A stretch of 28,139 nucleotides of DNA, from positions 1 through 28,139 of the forward strand of contig JABXJT010000059.1 in assembly GCA_013375455.1 (NCBI GenBank), in the 5' to 3' direction. Source of the stretch: Candidatus Helarchaeota archaeon. GTDB taxonomy: Archaea > Asgardarchaeota > Lokiarchaeia > Helarchaeales > HEL-GB-A. Every line of letters starts with the position of its first letter. The first letter of the stretch is position 1. Below, piece by piece: positions 24,058 through 28,139 of this stretch. The position numbers were made by a program, and so were the translations under genes. The notes under the pieces were generated by a model. The model was not told the DNA's origin, searched no databases, and saw only the letters and a program-made list of their open reading frames with translations.

Positions 24058-24465
24058 ATGGAAATTGAGGCGCGCCATTATTTATTATCTTATCATAAGC
24101 AGAGTTGGTATGGTTTCTGGAAAGCAATTTTAGATAATCCTCCATGCAAAAAGCCTGGTACTCCCCGTAATAAACAATTCTCCTATGAACTTGAAGCGGT
24201 TTATAATCACGGTGGCAAACACGAACTCTATCTGCATTTAATTGGCCCTGCTTTAGATTTAGATGATGTGGAGAAGCAACTCGCTAAGTATAAAATTGCT
24301 AGGTTAGAACCCGCAAGCAACCCAACTCACCTTGTCTTGATAATGGACCAAATTCCTGATAGGGGTGCAATGTACATCTTCTACGAATTTTGTCGAGATA
24401 AAAATTTTCGAATAAAAGGGAGAGAGATCCACAAAGATGGTCAGGTACTGAAAGTTTCGCGCTAA
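24058..24465 (+). CDS. Small hypothetical protein, 135 residues
   Basis: I do not recognise it. It is soluble, with no signal peptide or metal cluster. The pattern of alternating strands and helices (KHELYLHLIGPALDLDDVEKQLAKY, then THLVLIMDQIPD, then a C-terminal basic strand) suggests a small alpha/beta fold. The TATA box 26 bases before the ATG supports this start. It converges with the GTPase gene, with 37 bases between the stops. Confidence 0.6.
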   Translation: MEIEARHYLLSYHKQSWYGFWKAILDNPPCKKPGTPRNKQFSYELEAVYNHGGKHELYLHLIGPALDLDDVEKQLAKYKIARLEPASNPTHLVLIMDQIPDRGAMYIFYEFCRDKNFRIKGREIHKDGQVLKVSR

Positions 24466-24502
24466 TTTAAAAAAAGATCTCCCTTAAAATACTTGAACTT
24501 AA

Positions 24503-25546
24503 TTATTTTTGTTTTAAAGATTTCACTGCTTTGAGAAGGAATTCACCCAATTTAAAGAAAGCCTCATCAATGTTTTCTCCAGTAAGTGCAGAAGTTTCGA
24601 AATATTCAAATCCAAGCTCATCAGACAGCTTGGATATCTCTTTTGGAGTTATTTTTCTTTGATCCACCAAATCATTTTTGTTTCCCATGATTAATCCATA
24701 AATATTTTCTTGTAAGTGGATTTTTATGTCATGGTGCCATCTAGCAATATTTTCGAGGGTATCTGGGCGCGTTAAATCAAATACGAGAAGTTGACCGCGG
24801 GCTCCGCTATAAAAATGTTTTCTAGTTATCTGAAATTTACTTTGACCCGCAATATCCCAAATCATAAATTCAATTACTCCCTTCTCGTGTTGAAATCGCT
24901 TCTCACTGATATTTACCCCTAAGGTAGGAAGGTAGGTTTTCCTAAAAGCTCGATCTGTGAATCTTAAGACGGCTGAAGTTTTCCCTACGCTCGAATCACC
25001 ACAAACGATTATCTTGAACCTATACACCTTCTCTGCCGTATCTTCTCTTTGGACCATTGGAAATGGACCGGTTTCTTGAGCTGGAACCTCTGCATTTCGG
25101 AGTTCAGCTAAAAGGTCATTAATTTTTTGCTCGAACTCTTTAATTGCCTCTAGAATTTTTCCTCTCCCTGACTCTTCAATCGCTCTTATTTTGATAATAA
25201 TTTCATCAAAAATCGATTCAAAATTCTTTAGATACTTATAAAAAATGGGATCATTGGATTCTTTGAACAATAACGAAATTGAACTATCGATTGCACCGCC
25301 ACGATACTTTGGGTTTTCAATTTCAAAGCATCTTACTAGAGCTTTTAAATTCAATGAAGGAAATGGGATGATTGCTACAGATTCGGAAACAAATCCATGC
25401 TCGCCAGATAGAATATTGAGAGTTTTTAAGCTAACATTCTCTCTAATATCAATAGGTAAATCTGATGGGACCCATACCTCTGGATTCGGTCCAATCTTTG
25501 GATGAAATCGCGTGAATACGATCCCAGCTATGAGATTCTTTTCTAT
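24503..25546 (-). CDS. Rab/Ras-like small GTPase fused to an N-terminal longin-like domain
   Basis: The GTPase core is complete: G1 GDSSVGKTS, G2 Thr in LPTLGVN, G3 WDIAGQ, G4 NKND, G5 TSALTG. It is Rab-like and lacks a C-terminal prenylation Cys. About 95 residues before it include a coiled coil and the end of another domain. The first usual start codon is TTG 25354, but the frame is open and protein-like for 67 more codons, up to a TGA at 25556-25558. The added part (GIVFTRFHPKIGP, VWVPSDLP, SVAIIPFPSLNLKALV) makes one domain with the following ILLF/FYKYLKNFESIF region. No ATG, GTG or TTG exists there. ATA 25546, 6 bases after GAGGG, is the best start. The end is well supported; the start is not. 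Confidence 0.8.
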   Translation of the reverse strand: MEKNLIAGIVFTRFHPKIGPNPEVWVPSDLPIDIRENVSLKTLNILSGEHGFVSESVAIIPFPSLNLKALVRCFEIENPKYRGGAIDSSISLLFKESNDPIFYKYLKNFESIFDEIIIKIRAIEESGRGKILEAIKEFEQKINDLLAELRNAEVPAQETGPFPMVQREDTAEKVYRFKIIVCGDSSVGKTSAVLRFTDRAFRKTYLPTLGVNISEKRFQHEKGVIEFMIWDIAGQSKFQITRKHFYSGARGQLLVFDLTRPDTLENIARWHHDIKIHLQENIYGLIMGNKNDLVDQRKITPKEISKLSDELGFEYFETSALTGENIDEAFFKLGEFLLKAVKSLKQK

Positions 25547-25669
25547 CTCTATCCCTCATTATTTGTTTGTGGAGTCAATATCTACTACATAGATATTTAC
25601 ACTTTTAATTTTATTGAAAACCTCTTTATTTATAAGAAAAAGAAAAGTAATTAAATCATTTTAGCATGA

Positions 25670-26494
25670 TTATTTCCCTTTAAAGATGGGATCCCTTTTT
25701 TCTTTTAATGCCTTAATCGATTCCCTCATATCACCTGAAGTTGCTACCTTATTCAAAGCTTTATTTTCCATATCGAGCTGGTCAGATACGATATCAATCA
25801 AGGGCTTGTGCAAAATTCGTTTCATCCACTTCAGTGCCAAGGTTGGTCCTTTGGGCGGAATTAAGCGTAATGCCTGCTCGCGGGCGTGAGACATCAGTTT
25901 ATCCTTGGGGAGGACGGCGTTAACGAGACCTAATTCAAATGCCTGCTGTGCCGTTATTTTATCTCCGAAAAACATCAATTCTTTCGCCTTTTGGAATCCT
26001 AAGAGGAGGGGAAGCAACCATGAGGTAGCAAACTCTGGGACTATTGCTCGTTTAATAAAATAAAGCCCAATCCACGCGTCTTCCGCCATATAAATTAAAT
26101 CTGCACAGGTTAGGGGCATGGTGAATCCGGCACCAACGGCCAGCCCATTCACGGCTGCAATTACTGGTTTATCAAATTTCCAAAATTTTAAGCATAATTT
26201 CTTTTGGGCAATATCCATGATATTGATTTCTGTTTTGAGTTCGGGGGGAATGGTTTCAAACATTTTCATATTAAAATATCCACCCGATGAAAATGCATCT
26301 TCCGCACCCGTGATGATCATCACTTTTGTGGATTTATCCTTTTCCATCGCATCAATGGCATACCATATTTCTAAAAAAGTTACTGGACTCATTGCATTTT
26401 TTCTTTTAGGCATGTTAATCGTGAGAGTAACTATCCCATTATCTTCCTTTTCATAAATTATTTCCTGAAACTCATCTACATTCACTTGAATCAT
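25670..26494 (-). CDS. Crotonase-family enzyme (enoyl-CoA hydratase/isomerase-like)
   Basis: The 274-residue protein acts on acyl-CoA thioesters. The oxyanion-hole segments are present: AFSSGGYFNMK (67-77) and AAVNGLAVGAGFTMPLTCAD (113-132). In place of the usual first catalytic Glu (FGxPE) it has WIGLYFIKRAIVPEFATSW, with a single Glu at about 154 in VPE. This occurs in isomerase-like or atypical crotonases, so simple hydratase activity is not assured. The C-terminal helix that covers the CoA site is present (SGDMRESIKALKEKRDPIF). Length is normal. It stands 148 bases from the upstream membrane-protein gene. GAAGAG precedes the ATG. No thiolase or dehydrogenase partner is in the window. Confidence 0.88.
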   Translation of the reverse strand: MIQVNVDEFQEIIYEKEDNGIVTLTINMPKRKNAMSPVTFLEIWYAIDAMEKDKSTKVMIITGAEDAFSSGGYFNMKMFETIPPELKTEINIMDIAQKKLCLKFWKFDKPVIAAVNGLAVGAGFTMPLTCADLIYMAEDAWIGLYFIKRAIVPEFATSWLLPLLLGFQKAKELMFFGDKITAQQAFELGLVNAVLPKDKLMSHAREQALRLIPPKGPTLALKWMKRILHKPLIDIVSDQLDMENKALNKVATSGDMRESIKALKEKRDPIFKGK

Positions 26495-26642
26495 CTCTTC
26501 AACTTGATGAGTGATTTATTTCGTTGATGTTGATTGAAATTTTGCATTTGAGGTTATTAAGATTACTACTTGAGTATTAAATATCTAATTCAATTTCATT
26601 ATTGAGCTAATATTTTATTGTAGTAACAAAGGTTAAAATCTA

Positions 26643-27731
26643 TTAGAGCGAAAGAAAGAAAACATTGACCAAAATTCCCGTTACAACAGGAAGAATAATC
26701 GATACAAGAATCTTTGACAAAATAGATCTCGAAAATGGAAAGACTTTCATTTTGTCGAGTTGATTAAAATTTTCTTTCTGTATGCTTACCCACATGGCCA
26801 TCGAGATTTCTGTTAGCTTATCGTTATTGGGTTTTTTTCGATACTCTTCATATTCCTTAAGAGATTTGTTATAGAAATCAGCGCTCTCTTGCATTAATTC
26901 ATCCCTTTTCTGCTTAGCAGTACGATAAATGAAATACGAAGGTACGAGATAGGTTATGGAGATAAGCGCAATGGTTACTACAAAGAAAAAGATGGATAAA
27001 CTGACAGTCAGGAGACGTAATTCTTCAGAAGCAACAACTGTATAAAAGAGCGTGACTAGAAAAGGGAAAAATAAACTAAATTGAGAGGAAATCACGGCAG
27101 TTTCCACAGAAATTTCTCCAAAACTACTAATGCCACCAAATTGATCCGGATGTAAAGGGAGTATTTGAATGTCCAATTTGGATACGCGTCGTGAAACATT
27201 CATCGTAATGGTAAAATCCCAAAATGCATTAACTACAAAATAAAAAGTGATGGGCATCACGCCTAAAAGAAAATAATACGAATTAACGTGTGAATAATAC
27301 GGGTTTCCAATCAAAACGAAACTAGCGAGTATAAAATATAAACAAGTTACAATAATCCATGAGATTATCTTTCTTTTTCCATATGCTCTATTTTCAAAAT
27401 GTTTGACTAATTTCTGGAACTCTTTTTCATCAGTTTTCACGAGAGGACGAATTTCACCCCAGAATTGCCAAAAAGTATTATCTTCCCAATACTTACAAGT
27501 TATTGGGTATAGAATAAGAAAAATAAAAACGCAAATAGCTGAAAAAAACGTTCCGGTTGAAATAACATAATCAAATCCAGAAATACCGTTTAAAATTAAA
27601 TAAATATAGAAAGGTATTCCAAAAATAAGAACCGAAGCAAGTGGATATGGAATTTTTTTGAAGTAATTTAAAAGGCGAGTGTGTGGTGTCCTTCGTCCTG
27701 AATCATAAATGTTTTGCGTGTCTGAAGACAT
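26643..27731 (-). CDS. Multi-TM membrane protein with HPDxxGG motif
   Basis: The 362-residue protein has seven hydrophobic segments at about 31-51, 58-78, 122-142, 150-170, 213-234, 240-268 and 337-359. A cytosolic or external loop between the fourth and fifth holds LPLHPDQFGGISSFGEI. The HPDxxGG motif recurs in uncharacterised prokaryotic membrane proteins. A charged helical loop (about 270-325, AKQKRDELMQESADFYNK) separates the last two. No signature for transport is seen, and the function is unknown. The ATG follows GAGATG. The region upstream (27732-28011) is shared with a divergent gene. Confidence 0.75.
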   Translation of the reverse strand: MSSDTQNIYDSGRRTPHTRLLNYFKKIPYPLASVLIFGIPFYIYLILNGISGFDYVISTGTFFSAICVFIFLILYPITCKYWEDNTFWQFWGEIRPLVKTDEKEFQKLVKHFENRAYGKRKIISWIIVTCLYFILASFVLIGNPYYSHVNSYYFLLGVMPITFYFVVNAFWDFTITMNVSRRVSKLDIQILPLHPDQFGGISSFGEISVETAVISSQFSLFFPFLVTLFYTVVASEELRLLTVSLSIFFFVVTIALISITYLVPSYFIYRTAKQKRDELMQESADFYNKSLKEYEEYRKKPNNDKLTEISMAMWVSIQKENFNQLDKMKVFPFSRSILSKILVSIILPVVTGILVNVFFLSL

Positions 27732-28011
27732 TCAATTCATCTCACAATGGAATTTTTGTTTGAAGTTAAAAAATTTGTGAAAGAGTTATTTAGCAAAGTT
27801 AACGAAATTACGGTTTTAACCGATTCTTTATCTTAAAAATTAACTCTCAAAAAGTTTATAGAGTTCCGGTCATACCCGACTATTTAAGGAAAACTTTAAA
27901 TTAAGTGTTAAAACTTATTTTCTTAGAACTTTTGAACTCTCTGCTGAGTGAACTCATAGAAAATATTTCATTTTTTTTATCAATTTAAAAAATTAATAGT
28001 AGGAAAGTAAT

Positions 28012-28139
28012 ATGGGAGAAATAACTAACAAAAATGTATATTCTAAGGGATATATTTTTATTATCACCTGTTTTTTCATTCTATTAATAATTCAGATTAT
28101 ATTTTCTTTCATTGAAAGGAATAGCTATTCGTATCTTCA
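28012..28139 (+). CDS. Membrane protein, N-terminal fragment
   Basis: The frame opens at ATG 28012 and runs off the window after 42 codons. After a short polar start (MGEITNKNVYSKG) comes a strong hydrophobic helix (YIFIITCFFILLIIQIIFSF) and polar residues, so this is an exported or membrane-anchored protein. AGGAAAG at 28001-28007 and an AT-rich TATA-like tract near 27982-27994 lie upstream. The function cannot be told. Confidence 0.6.
   Translation, partial: MGEITNKNVYSKGYIFIITCFFILLIIQIIFSFIERNSYSYL

Noticed and set aside
25245..25505. Plus-strand frame of 86 codons
   Set aside because: It is antisense to the extended GTPase N-terminus, whose translation is far more protein-like.
27811..27822. 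CGGTTTTAACCG inverted repeat upstream of the last gene
   Set aside because: Arms of only five bases around a TT loop in AT-rich DNA; too short to call an operator or terminator.

Overview
The window looks like Asgard archaeal DNA, probably from the Lokiarchaeia or a close relative; the lineage cannot be fixed from sequence alone. The DNA is AT-rich. Several genes have an archaeal TATA-like box about 25-30 bp before the start codon, and others have Shine-Dalgarno sites matching an archaeal 16S tail. The gene content includes eukaryote-like parts: two multidomain small GTPases, a protein that reads as longin plus roadblock, a HEAT-repeat protein, and membrane-anchored receptor-like proteins with a cytosolic helical tail. 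No rRNA, tRNA or CRISPR array was seen.

Layout. 1-1413 (+): end of an ABC ATPase gene and its ABC-2 permease. 1476-2735 (+): unrecognised 420-residue-class protein. 2754-6348 (-): CrtI-like FAD oxidoreductase and a HEAT-repeat protein. 6484-11332 (-): tightly coupled operon of two GlcD-type FAD oxidases flanking a CCG-domain iron-sulfur protein, most simply a 2-hydroxyacid dehydrogenase/electron-transfer module. 11716-13740 (+): single-pass surface protein. 13854-15215 (-): a second CCG-domain iron-sulfur protein, flanked by a 41-bp direct repeat. 15339-17579 (+): tandem pair of paralogous exported-domain/multi-TM proteins. 17735-18472 (+): longin/roadblock-like protein. 18482-22398 (-): 7-TM protein, MtaA/UroD-like methyltransferase, small GTPase with an N-terminal HhH-like domain, and a family 2 glycosyltransferase.

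22534-23325 (+) holds the clearest unusual structure. A START/SRPBCC-like gene is interrupted by a 255-bp IS200/IS605-type remnant. The element sits directly after TTGAT, has hairpins at both ends, contains a TnpB-tail/omega-RNA-like segment, and ends in TTCAA. Removing it restores one open reading frame of about 178 codons.

23535-24465 (+): two small orphan proteins, the second probably leaderless. 24503-25546 (-): Rab/Ras-like GTPase whose reading frame extends about 64 codons upstream of the first usual start codon. The extension completes an Nprl2/DENN-type longin-like domain but offers only ATA as a plausible start. 25670-27731 (-): crotonase-family enzyme and a 7-TM protein. 28012-end (+): start of another membrane protein.

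Two themes emerge. One is redox metabolism (GlcD/CCG modules, CrtI-like oxidoreductase, crotonase, corrinoid-type methyltransferase). The other is a GTPase/longin/roadblock signalling or membrane-trafficking toolkit. How these connect is inference from family knowledge, not shown by the sequence.
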